From Thermoguttaceae bacterium (GTDB taxonomy: Bacteria; Planctomycetota; Planctomycetia; Pirellulales; Thermoguttaceae): a stretch of 25,787 bases of DNA. Below are positions 14,641 to 22,526 of this stretch, piece by piece. The translations under genes and the position numbers were made by a program. The notes under the pieces were generated by a model. The model saw only the letters and a list, made by a program, of their open reading frames with translations. It did not search any database and was not told the origin of the DNA. The first letter of the stretch is position 1. Each line of letters opens with the position of its first letter. The stretch is from positions 1 through 25,787 of the forward strand of contig JAFTCU010000117.1 in assembly GCA_017454585.1 (NCBI GenBank). Direction: 5' to 3'.

Positions 14641-17421
14641 ATGAAGACCTTTCAATGCACAAAATGTGGCTGCACGCTGACGCAGCCGACGGAACCGTTT
14701 CGCTGCCCGCAGTGCGGGTCACAGGGGATTGGACTCTTTCGCTCGTTGGGCGATAATGGGGTCGGCGGTGGTTACGGCATGAATCCCGGAATGGGCCAAC
14801 AGGGTGGTTTTCGGCCTCAGCAACCCGGTGGATTCCAGCCTCAAGGCGGCTTCGGTGCGCCTCAAGGCGGTTTCGGCCAACCCAATGGGGGGTACAACAC
14901 ACAACAGACCGGCGGTTTTGGTCAACAGGGTGGAATGAATGGCGGTTTCGGCCAGCAATCCGGCGGTTTCCAACAGCAGGGCGGAATGGGTGGTTTCCAA
15001 CGTCCAGTTCAATCCAATTTTGGCGGTGGGATCCCCGGCGGCGGGATCCCCGGCGGTGCGATTTCTGGAAATATGAATCGGATGGGCGGCGCAATGCCCG
15101 GCGGTTTTCGTCCTCAGCAAGGGGGATTTGGCCAGCAGCCCGGTATGAATCAGGGAATGAATTCGGGAATGAATGCCGGTTTCCAACAGCGTCCCGGATT
15201 CAGTCAGACACAGCCCACGGGTGGTTCTCAGCAGGGTGGTTTTCAGCAGCCCGGCATGAATCAAGGGATGAACGCTGGAATGAACCAGGGAATGAACGGT
15301 GGTTTCGGCCAGCGCCCCGGCTTTAATCAGCAATCCGGTATGAACTCCCCGATGAATCAGGGAATGAACGGTGGTTTCCAACAGAATTCCGGTTTCGGTC
15401 AGAACCAGCCGATGAATCAGGGCATGAGCCAGCCAATGAATCAAGGTATGAATCAGCCGATGAATCAGGGCATGAACCAGCCAATGAATCAGGGCATGAG
15501 CCAGCCGATGAATCAGGGCATGAACCAGCCGATGAATCAAGGCATGAACCAGCCGATGAATCAGGGCATGAACCAGCCAATGAATCAGGGCATGAACCAG
15601 CCGATGAATCAGGGCATGAACCAGCCGATGAATCAGGGCATGAACCAGCCGATGAATCAGGGCATGAGCCAGCCAATGAACCAGGGCATGAACCAGCCGA
15701 TGAATCAGGGCATGAACCAGCCGATGAATCAAGGCATGAACCAGCCGATGAATCAGGGCATGAACCAGCCGATGAATCAGGGCATGAATCAGGCTCCTGT
15801 TCCTGAAGCGCCGAAAGCTCCTGAGTCTGCGCCAGCAACACCTCCCACACCGCCGGCTCAGCCTCCGGTCCAGCCCCCGGTTCAACTGACGCAAAAGCCA
15901 GCAGCCCCGGCCGCGCCTGTTGAAGCGCCAGCGCCTCCCAAACCTTCTGCGAAACAGCCAATTCCGAAGCCCGGAGCGCCTCGGCTCGTTCAAAAACCCG
16001 CATCGCAAATTCCCCCGCGTCCGGCTCCTCCACAGGGAGCTCCCCGACCAACGGCAGCCCCTGTAAAGCGTCCAACTGCGCAAGTCGCTCCACGTCCGGC
16101 GCAGCGTCCGCCGCAGCCGCAGGCAGAAGCTCCAAAAGCCCCACCGCAGGAACAGAAAGGAATCCGTGTGCGTCAGGTGGTCCAACGTCAGAAAAATGCG
16201 GAGCCGGAATACCGGTACAAAGCGCCGGAAGCCCGTCCACAGATTCGTCCTGAGATGGATCGTCCGGAACGCTGCTACTGGGGATTCCCGGAACTGCCGC
16301 CGTTTACGTGTGACGCCCGGCCGATGCGTCATGCTCCGGTCATTGACGAAAAAGGACGAATGGTCATGGTTTCGCAGGGGAAACTCTTCTGCCTCGATAT
16401 TTCACGGCCGGAACCAGAGATCGTGTGGGAATACATGATTCAATCGCACGTTCCAGGCCCGATCGTGGTGGACCAGAATGGTGACTATCATCTGCATGCG
16501 ATGGACGGTTACTTGCACATTGTGACAAAAGACGGCAAGCAGTCGTACCGCCCGATCCAGGTCGGCGAACCTCTTGGTTACGCGGCTCCGGTCGTGGATG
16601 GATGGGGCAATACGCTCATCAGCGGTTACAACGGCGGCCTGATCCGCGTCAATTCCCAGGGGCAGAAAGACTCCCGCATGTACTTCCGTTCCCGCGCCAA
16701 GCTGGATTCGGCGGGCGTTATCGCGGGAGGGGTCCTGTACATTGGTTCGGAAGATGGTTACCTGTTCGCGATCGATCTCGACGACGCAGGCGGTCGTTCC
16801 CTCTGGGACCAGGGGAAAGAAATCGGCTACGCTGGCGGTTTCCTGAATTCCTCCCCCGCTATTGGGCAGGATGGGATCATCGTCGTGGCCACGCGCGCCG
16901 AGAAACTCCTTGGTTTCACTTCCACGGGCGACATCGCCTGGACGTGTTATATGCCTGGTCAGTTGCTTGGTTCCCCAGTGATCGACTCGAAGGGGAATAT
17001 TTATGTCGGCGCGAGCCTTTCGACTCGTCAGGGAGCAAAAGGGTATCTGGTTTGCGTGGATGGCATTTCGCACAAGATCAAGTGGCAGTACGAAACTGAC
17101 GACATGATCGAATCCACTCCGTGTATCGGCGATGATGGAACGGTTTACTTTGGGAACAACGCGGGTTGGCTATACGCCCTGAACTCGCGTGGTGATCGTA
17201 AGTGGTCCGTCAAATTCGAAGCTGGAATCCGGTCTGCCGGAACGATCGTTGCGCCAAACCTTTTGGCTTTCGCGCTCGACGACGATGTTTTGGTCGGTGT
17301 TCGTTGCGAGTCTGGGGAACTTTGTGAATCCGGTTGGCCCAAGCTCGGACACGATAATTACCACAGTTTCCTCGGTCCCGTGGCTCCGCCGAAACCGGTT
17401 TCGGAAAATGCTCCGGAGTAA
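14641..17421 (+). CDS. zinc-ribbon, Gln/Gly/Met-rich low-complexity, PQQ-like beta-propeller protein
   Basis: A 926-residue protein with three parts. Residues 1-35 are a double-CxxC zinc ribbon (C6, C9, C22, C25). Residues 40-384 are a Gly/Gln/Phe/Asn/Met-rich disordered tract with many GGF, GFG and QQGG steps, ending in sixteen copies of PMNQGMNQ. Residues 385-535 are Pro/Ala-rich. Residues ~541-915 are a PQQ-like (WD40-like) propeller with repeated 'PVID..G.I.V', 'YLFAIDLDD' and 'YALNSRGD.KW' blades and a GWPKLGHDNYHS ending. There is no signal peptide or hydrophobic helix, so as written the protein is cytoplasmic, unusual for this propeller type. It follows the GrpE-like gene by 52 bp with no Shine-Dalgarno sequence at the ATG. 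It may be a scaffold for the SrfCB complex; no enzymatic role is suggested. Confidence 0.87.
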   Translation: MKTFQCTKCGCTLTQPTEPFRCPQCGSQGIGLFRSLGDNGVGGGYGMNPGMGQQGGFRPQQPGGFQPQGGFGAPQGGFGQPNGGYNTQQTGGFGQQGGMNGGFGQQSGGFQQQGGMGGFQRPVQSNFGGGIPGGGIPGGAISGNMNRMGGAMPGGFRPQQGGFGQQPGMNQGMNSGMNAGFQQRPGFSQTQPTGGSQQGGFQQPGMNQGMNAGMNQGMNGGFGQRPGFNQQSGMNSPMNQGMNGGFQQNSGFGQNQPMNQGMSQPMNQGMNQPMNQGMNQPMNQGMSQPMNQGMNQPMNQGMNQPMNQGMNQPMNQGMNQPMNQGMNQPMNQGMNQPMNQGMSQPMNQGMNQPMNQGMNQPMNQGMNQPMNQGMNQPMNQGMNQAPVPEAPKAPESAPATPPTPPAQPPVQPPVQLTQKPAAPAAPVEAPAPPKPSAKQPIPKPGAPRLVQKPASQIPPRPAPPQGAPRPTAAPVKRPTAQVAPRPAQRPPQPQAEAPKAPPQEQKGIRVRQVVQRQKNAEPEYRYKAPEARPQIRPEMDRPERCYWGFPELPPFTCDARPMRHAPVIDEKGRMVMVSQGKLFCLDISRPEPEIVWEYMIQSHVPGPIVVDQNGDYHLHAMDGYLHIVTKDGKQSYRPIQVGEPLGYAAPVVDGWGNTLISGYNGGLIRVNSQGQKDSRMYFRSRAKLDSAGVIAGGVLYIGSEDGYLFAIDLDDAGGRSLWDQGKEIGYAGGFLNSSPAIGQDGIIVVATRAEKLLGFTSTGDIAWTCYMPGQLLGSPVIDSKGNIYVGASLSTRQGAKGYLVCVDGISHKIKWQYETDDMIESTPCIGDDGTVYFGNNAGWLYALNSRGDRKWSVKFEAGIRSAGTIVAPNLLAFALDDDVLVGVRCESGELCESGWPKLGHDNYHSFLGPVAPPKPVSENAPE
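15409..15792 (+). repeat. 24-bp in-frame minisatellite, 16 copies
   Basis: Exactly 384 bp of near-identical 24-bp units (CCGATGAATCAG then GGCATGAACCAG) encode PMNQGMNQ sixteen times. Units 1, 4 and 11 encode Ser in place of the second Asn (AAC to AGC), and a few synonymous CCA/CCG and CAA/CAG changes occur. The unit length is a multiple of three, so copy-number change by slippage would keep the frame. The repeats sit inside the disordered part of the PQQ-propeller protein. Confidence 0.97.
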
Positions 17422-17454
17422 TTCCCGTTTTTTGCCTGAATCGCTGCTGAATTT

Positions 17455-17498
17455 CCGGAAAAGTTCCGTCAATATTTTTCAGGACGGCTGCTTTCCGG
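17455..17498 (+). other. intergenic hairpin with symmetric internal loop
   Basis: CCGGAAA (17455-17461) pairs with TTTCCGG (17492-17498). CCGTC (17466-17470) pairs with GACGG (17483-17487) inside a symmetric 4/4 internal loop, around a 12-nt loop containing a T5 run. It lies 34 bp after the stop of the PQQ-propeller gene. It could protect the 3' end of the upstream mRNA. Confidence 0.6.
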
Positions 17499-17522
17499 GA
17501 GTTGTACAGAAAATTCAAGTGT

Positions 17523-17563
17523 AACGTCAGTGGATGCAGTTTTGCGCCGCTGACGTTCGTTTT
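17523..17563 (+). terminator. candidate intrinsic terminator ending the stalk/Srf/PQQ unit
   Basis: AACGTCAG (17523-17530) pairs perfectly with CTGACGTT (17550-17557). Further GG/CC and GC/GC pairs are possible inside, and CG plus TTTT (17560-17563) and an A/T-rich stretch follow. The T-run is short, so termination may be partial. It suggests that the next two genes form a separate or attenuated unit. Confidence 0.55.
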
Positions 17564-17591
17564 AAATAGTCTTTTAAACGGTCCTGAATAT

Positions 17592-20012
17592 ATGAAAACG
17601 CCTCTTTTTTTCGTTCATTGTACTACTTGCGGCGCCCGAATCCGTTTTTTTGACGAGTCCCGAATTGGTCAAATCATCCCGTGTCCCAAATGCGGAAGTA
17701 TGGTGATGGTTGAACGAAATACTGAGGAAAAAGAAAAGGTCCCAGGAATGGATTCTTTACCTGCTTCTGACTCTATCTCCGAAGATGATGTTCCTGATGA
17801 AAGCCAAATTTCCGGGAAACCGGCCCCGCCTGTTCCTCCACATCCTCCGATCCCGCCCGCTCCACCCCAGCCGCCGATCCTTTCCGAGCCACCGCATTTT
17901 GATACAGATCCATCATCTGAAGAGTCTTTTCAGTTTGAAGGGGAAATTGATTCAAAGATCAATCCCCGTCAAATTCTGATCCTCATGGCAGGAGTAGCCG
18001 CCGGGATTTTCGTTTGCGCGACCGTTTTGTTTTTCATGTTGAGACCTTCAACCTCGAAAAACACGGCTCGAAACCTGGAGCTTCCCTCTGTGGAGAAGTC
18101 TGAAACCAAAGACTCCGCGCCCGAAATGGAAACCGAAACGTCAGAAACCGAGCCCGAAATCAATTCCAAAACGGAAATGCCTGACACCATTGAAGACCCG
18201 ATGGAAACTAAAAATGAGATGCAAATTCCAGAGACTTCCGAAGATGAAAATGTGTCCGAAGAAGGTGAAATTTCTGGGTTGATGCAAAGTTCCATGGGGA
18301 AAAAGCTCACAGGCACTTTGCCGGCCAAGGAAGCAAAGGAACCTCTGGTCACCCAAGAGGAACCTGGTACCAACGAAGAAATTCTTCCTTTACCCGAAAC
18401 TTCAGAGCCGGCTGAACCCCCTGCTTCTTTGGAAGTTAACGCAGAAACAGAGACGGAAAATTCTTCGATTGAGAACGATCCGGACGCGCTTCAATTCTCC
18501 CGAAAAAAGCGGAAAAGGTCGTACTCCGGTGACCCGGTACTCGATTTTGACGAAGTGACTCGTGAAGTGGAAACGTCCGACGATCCCTCCGTCGAAAAAA
18601 CCCCGAAAGCTAACTCTGAGGAGCCGATCAACGTCCCGAACCCCACAGATGAAACCGTCGAAGAATCCCCCACTGCTCCGGTTCTTCAAGCCTTCCGTAT
18701 CCAAACACCCGCCATCGAGTACTTACCCCACGATGCCGCGGCCAAACTCTCCGTTCCTCTGGAATCCATTTCCATTCAAAAGAGGCCCGTGACGGCAATC
18801 CTTTTAATGGCCACGCAAATGAGCGGCGAAAGACTCGCTGCGGACTGGCAGAAACTGCAAACTCTTGGGGTCACGATGGAAACACCCATCACGTTAAATC
18901 TGGAAGGAACGACTCTGCGTGAGGCACTCGATACCGGTCTTTATTCCGCGAATCTGGGTCTGATTCCTTCGGGACTGGCTCTGCGAATTGGAGGATGGGA
19001 AGCCGCTCAAGCCGCGCGTCTCGCAGCTGAACGTGGAGAAAAACCGGACAAACACGTCGTAAATCTGGAAGATCTGGCCGCGACTCTTAATGCCGCCACT
19101 TCCGGCAAGTCGGGACTGACCGAACTTGAGCGGCTGATTCCGCAGTTTGTTCATCCGGCACTTTGGGAAGATGCGAATGGGCCAGGACATTTAACGCCAA
19201 ACGTCGCGAAATCCCGGGTCACGATCTCCAATCAATACCCCTCTGTCATTCAGGAAGTTGAACTCTTTTTCGACAAAATCCGGCGTGCGAGGAATATGGA
19301 AACGCGAACGATGCCGACCAATCCAGCCCAACGCCGGCTGAAACTTAATGATGGAACGGAAATTACGGACGGAGAGCCAATTCAACGCTATAAAATTTCA
19401 GAAAAAGCACGATTCACGCCTATCGACTGCGATCTGAGTGACGGTACAACACTCCGCCAGGCTCTTCAGGAGGTTATGCGCTGTGCCAATTCCAGAATCA
19501 TTTTTGACGAAGAAGCGATTGCGCGAGTTCCGATCACGAATATTCTTCAGGACGCAGATGTTCCTGATTTTGAAGGAAATAAACCGAAACTTCCCAAATC
19601 TATCCTGGATTTACCTTGTATTTACCGTTTCGAAGGAATTACGATGGAAGAAGCGGTCGGAACGATTTTGAAAAACGTACCCCTGTTATGTTATCCGGTC
19701 GGGGAAAGAGAATTTTTTCTCACGACCTACGATGAGGCGGAACGCAAAATGCTCGTGGACTTTTTCCCTGTGGGAGACCTCATCACAAACCCCAAAGCTG
19801 CCGGAACTGTTTTGAACGGAATCTGTGACACGATTGAGCCAAAATCCTGGACACGGAAAGGGGGAGCCGGAGCCATTTACTTCGACGTACCCTCTGGCGT
19901 CCTAATCGTGCGGCAAACTCCGTACATTTTATACCAGATTGAAATGTTTTTAAAACGTTATCGTTCGACCCAAAATTCAGACGAACGTCTGAAGGAGCAG
20001 TCCAAGGAATGA
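17592..20012 (+). CDS. zinc-ribbon / transmembrane protein with two planctomycete secretin-like (STN-like) modules
   Basis: 806 residues from the ATG at 17592. This start puts a CxxC zinc ribbon at the N-terminus (C10, C13, C31, C34); an upstream in-frame TTG at 17502 has no support. A Pro-rich stretch follows at about 75-100. One hydrophobic helix lies at ~127-150 after a basic KINPRQ, so the ribbon should be cytoplasmic. Residues ~155-340 are acidic (Glu/Thr/Ser-rich). Two related modules come next, at ~417-568 and ~606-792. Each has a 'GTTLR(E/Q)AL' segment and a tail pairing 'LW...GPGHL' or 'SWTRKGGAGAI' with a hydrophobic strand and a helix. 'FFPVGDLI' precedes the second tail. This module style is familiar from planctomycete proteins related to secretin N-domains. 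Its function is unknown; envelope assembly is a reasonable guess. Its stop overlaps the next start. Confidence 0.85.
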   Translation: MKTPLFFVHCTTCGARIRFFDESRIGQIIPCPKCGSMVMVERNTEEKEKVPGMDSLPASDSISEDDVPDESQISGKPAPPVPPHPPIPPAPPQPPILSEPPHFDTDPSSEESFQFEGEIDSKINPRQILILMAGVAAGIFVCATVLFFMLRPSTSKNTARNLELPSVEKSETKDSAPEMETETSETEPEINSKTEMPDTIEDPMETKNEMQIPETSEDENVSEEGEISGLMQSSMGKKLTGTLPAKEAKEPLVTQEEPGTNEEILPLPETSEPAEPPASLEVNAETETENSSIENDPDALQFSRKKRKRSYSGDPVLDFDEVTREVETSDDPSVEKTPKANSEEPINVPNPTDETVEESPTAPVLQAFRIQTPAIEYLPHDAAAKLSVPLESISIQKRPVTAILLMATQMSGERLAADWQKLQTLGVTMETPITLNLEGTTLREALDTGLYSANLGLIPSGLALRIGGWEAAQAARLAAERGEKPDKHVVNLEDLAATLNAATSGKSGLTELERLIPQFVHPALWEDANGPGHLTPNVAKSRVTISNQYPSVIQEVELFFDKIRRARNMETRTMPTNPAQRRLKLNDGTEITDGEPIQRYKISEKARFTPIDCDLSDGTTLRQALQEVMRCANSRIIFDEEAIARVPITNILQDADVPDFEGNKPKLPKSILDLPCIYRFEGITMEEAVGTILKNVPLLCYPVGEREFFLTTYDEAERKMLVDFFPVGDLITNPKAAGTVLNGICDTIEPKSWTRKGGAGAIYFDVPSGVLIVRQTPYILYQIEMFLKRYRSTQNSDERLKEQSKE

Positions 20013-21346
20013 ACACACGCAAGATTTCGCCTCTTTTAGGGATTTTCCTGCTTATTTTCGTTCCTCAAACCGTTTTCGGGGCCGAAAATGAGAGGATCCT
20101 TGAGCCGACCCGCTTCCAGGATGTTTCTTTGCCGGAACTACAGCCGGAGGAGCAGGCTATTTTGGGAGAAACCTGCAATGAACTGAAAAACGGCGCCGAA
20201 AATCCTCGTGCCTGTTTTGAAGTTTTACGGCGTTTTCTCGTCCTGAGATCCGAAAAATTCGTGCGGGAAAATGAGGATTTCACTCTTCAGACTCCCAATC
20301 TGGAAAACTTTTCCACGCTGGTTTGGCCTCCGAAGAACCCATCGGCTTACACTCTTCGGCAGAAGGTTTCTGAAAGGATCAGGGATTTTTTGGAAACACT
20401 TTCGCCTGAAACACTCCTCGCCTGGCGGGTTTGGGTCGATGAAAACGTGGAAGCGGTCCTGAATTCCACCTGGAAATCGAAGAATCTCCCCGCACCAGAG
20501 GAACTGAAACGTCTGATCCGGGAAAATCCGTTTTCTTCCTACGAGGCCGAATTTTGGGAATTGCTGGCTCAAAACGCCTGGCAGACCGGAAACGCGGTCA
20601 GAGCTGCTGCATACTGGGAAATGGAACTTCACGTTCGAGCCCTCCAGATGGAAAACCTTCCCAGGACGTTCTTCCTGAAGAAACTCCCGTCTGAAAAAAC
20701 GGTCCGGGATCTCCTCCAAACTTCACAGCCCAATTCCCGGATCACCTCTCGCAATATCAGGAAATCAGAAAAAACGTGGCGGGTTTCCATGACGCGGATC
20801 CTCTCGCCAGAAGGAGAAACCGTCTTTGAGGACCTGCTTCCGGAAGACCAGCGTGGGCTTCTTTTCCCAGATCGAAAACGTAATTTGAACGCAGAAAATG
20901 AGGAAATGCCGCAATTCCTGACGTTCCCTCCCAACCAAAACTTACTGGTCGCCCGTCTGGGGACGAGGGTTTCTGTTTGGCCAGAGGAGGAACGCGAGAC
21001 ACGGCCGCAGTCATTCATCGTGGTTTTGGACCTTTCCCGAGGGGGACAGCTGGTCTGGATGAAACCCCCGATTTCCGTTAATTCGGCCTTCATTGGCAAC
21101 CCACTGACGGATGCGAAGCGCGTGTACATTCCCACGCTTCGGCTCGGCAAAAACGCGCAGATCTCAGTGGACATTTACTCGCTTTCCGATGGAACCTTGC
21201 AAAAAATCATTCCACTTTTTGATGTGGGCCTTGCCGAAATCCAGAATCCTGAAAACGAAACCATTTTTCTGCCGATCGACTGGACGCAGGACGGAAAACT
21301 TCTGGTGGGCGGAGTCAGGTCTGGGGTTCAGATGGTTGTGGACTGA
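20009..21346 (+). CDS. secreted protein resembling a truncated planctomycete PQQ-propeller protein
   Basis: A 445-residue protein with a clear signal peptide (MNTRK, hydrophobic core at 8-19, cleavage probably near G24/A25). Its ATG overlaps the preceding TGA (ATGA at 20009-20012), so translational coupling is likely. The middle (about 40-240) is helical and TPR-like in character. The C-terminal ~150 residues have propeller-like strands, for example FIVVLDLSRGGQLVWMKPP and 'DAKRVYIPTLRLGKNAQISVDIYSLSDG'. This order recalls planctomycete proteins in which a helical repeat part precedes a full PQQ propeller, but here the gene stops after one or two blades. No frameshift is obvious at the stop. 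The last 32 bp overlap the 3' end of the convergent WYL gene. No specific function can be assigned. Confidence 0.8.
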   Translation: MNTRKISPLLGIFLLIFVPQTVFGAENERILEPTRFQDVSLPELQPEEQAILGETCNELKNGAENPRACFEVLRRFLVLRSEKFVRENEDFTLQTPNLENFSTLVWPPKNPSAYTLRQKVSERIRDFLETLSPETLLAWRVWVDENVEAVLNSTWKSKNLPAPEELKRLIRENPFSSYEAEFWELLAQNAWQTGNAVRAAAYWEMELHVRALQMENLPRTFFLKKLPSEKTVRDLLQTSQPNSRITSRNIRKSEKTWRVSMTRILSPEGETVFEDLLPEDQRGLLFPDRKRNLNAENEEMPQFLTFPPNQNLLVARLGTRVSVWPEEERETRPQSFIVVLDLSRGGQLVWMKPPISVNSAFIGNPLTDAKRVYIPTLRLGKNAQISVDIYSLSDGTLQKIIPLFDVGLAEIQNPENETIFLPIDWTQDGKLLVGGVRSGVQMVVD

Positions 21347-22373
21347 TCGGGTCGTTTGCATAAATGCGGTTCATCGCCTCGATTTTCTCCCGAACTTCCT
21401 GACGAAGGGATTCCGGTTTAATGACTTCCACTTCCGGCCCGTAGCCAAGGATCCACCATATTATTTCCATTGTACCGGCCACTTTAACGTAATAATCCAT
21501 TGAACCGTCCTCGTTCTTCCTGATTTTTTGAGTTTGATGCCAGTTGACGGCCGAAACATTTCGGGCGACTTTTTCCGTAAAACGGAGATGGATCTCCAAA
21601 TCCTCCGCCCCGCGAATCATATTCCACGCATTACCCCGAAACGTACTGTAGTCCCAGTTTCCCGGAGTGAAAAACATCATATTCTCCTGAATCTCCAGAG
21701 AAATAATACGTTCCAGATGGAAAGTTCGAATTTCGTGACAGTGAAATGAAGACCGGCCCGTCACATACCACGCATGACGCATAAAGTGGACCAGATACGG
21801 CTCGACATACGTCTGAATAATTGTCTTATCGTGGATGCTGTCATAGGTGAGTTTAATTGAACGGCGAGTTTGCTGTGCGTGCAAAACAGCCTCAAAAAAT
21901 TGCGCTTTTGTTCGATAGATGGAAGGCGCCAACTCCATGTGAAGCATTTTGGCATGGTCGTTGATTTCTTCTTCAAAAAGGCCATATCCAAGACAACGCA
22001 TTTTCCGCATCGCGACCCCGGCCGAATCCAGATAAGGGATCGCACGACTGCTTTGGGAACCGAGCTGACAGAGTAAGTAGAGTGAAAGAGCCTCTATGTA
22101 GGTTAAATCGAGGGAACGGAAATAAATCGTTCCATCCGGGATAAAATGGATCTGGCCGTCTTTATTGGTTTGGATCGCGTCTCCGAAAAACTGACGTATA
22201 TCTTCCAAATCCCGATAAAACGTCCGTTTCGAGTAGTCCGGATGAAGATTCAGAAGCTCTTCCTGGGAGCACCAGCGTTCCTGAAGAACCTTCAATATGG
22301 TCAGAATACGTTCTACACGATTAGAGGAATGTTCAGATTTCTTTTCGCCGGAGGGGTCTTCGTTAAGCATCAT
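21315..22373 (-). CDS. WYL-domain transcriptional regulator (HTH-WYL-WCX)
   Basis: About 352 residues from the preferred ATG at 22373. An in-frame GTG at 22439 would add 22 residues with no family resemblance, and neither start has a strong Shine-Dalgarno sequence. The N-terminus holds an HTH (NRVERILTILKVLQER, then SQEELLNLH and SKRTFYRDLEDI). The WYL domain follows; its name-giving motif is WYV ('HAWYVTGRS', then 'IRTFHLERI'). The C-terminal WCX extension contains 'EIIWWILGYGPEVEVIKPESLR'. WYL domains bind nucleotide or nucleic-acid-type ligands and control many stress and defence genes. The gene lies downstream of argF on the same strand, so it may be co-transcribed with the arginine genes. 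It may equally have its own promoter in the 87-153 bp gap. Confidence 0.88.
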   Translation of the reverse strand: MMLNEDPSGEKKSEHSSNRVERILTILKVLQERWCSQEELLNLHPDYSKRTFYRDLEDIRQFFGDAIQTNKDGQIHFIPDGTIYFRSLDLTYIEALSLYLLCQLGSQSSRAIPYLDSAGVAMRKMRCLGYGLFEEEINDHAKMLHMELAPSIYRTKAQFFEAVLHAQQTRRSIKLTYDSIHDKTIIQTYVEPYLVHFMRHAWYVTGRSSFHCHEIRTFHLERIISLEIQENMMFFTPGNWDYSTFRGNAWNMIRGAEDLEIHLRFTEKVARNVSAVNWHQTQKIRKNEDGSMDYYVKVAGTMEIIWWILGYGPEVEVIKPESLRQEVREKIEAMNRIYANDPISPQPSEPQT

Positions 22374-22526
22374 TTCAGCGTTTCCGCAGAGGAAATGTTT
22401 GGAAGTGCCGCGTCCCAGTAAAGCAGAACTGGAACGCACTCACTTCTTTATCCAAAATGTTCCAAATGTCATCCGACGGCATCACCTGGAAAAACACCCG
22501 GGAAAACAGATTCGCGCAAACCGGCT

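Noticed and set aside
15412..15792. Copper-binding Met motif in the PMNQGMNQ repeats
   Set aside because: Met-rich copper proteins usually have M-x2-M with His and are periplasmic; here spacing is M-x3-M, there is no His and no export signal.
14719..16332. Minus-strand ORFs opposite the Gln/Gly/Met-rich tract (also 15323-16240)
   Set aside because: The 24-bp repeat keeps all frames open; products such as repeated 'LVHALIHR' have no independent support, and the zinc ribbon and propeller fix the plus-strand frame.
17502..17591. N-terminal extension of the secretin-like-module protein from a TTG
   Set aside because: It runs through the hairpin at 17523-17557, has no ribosome site, and would put 30 unrelated residues before the zinc ribbon.
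22374..22439. GTG start adding 22 residues to the WYL regulator
   Set aside because: The added residues look non-conserved and lack a Shine-Dalgarno sequence; not excluded, only less likely.
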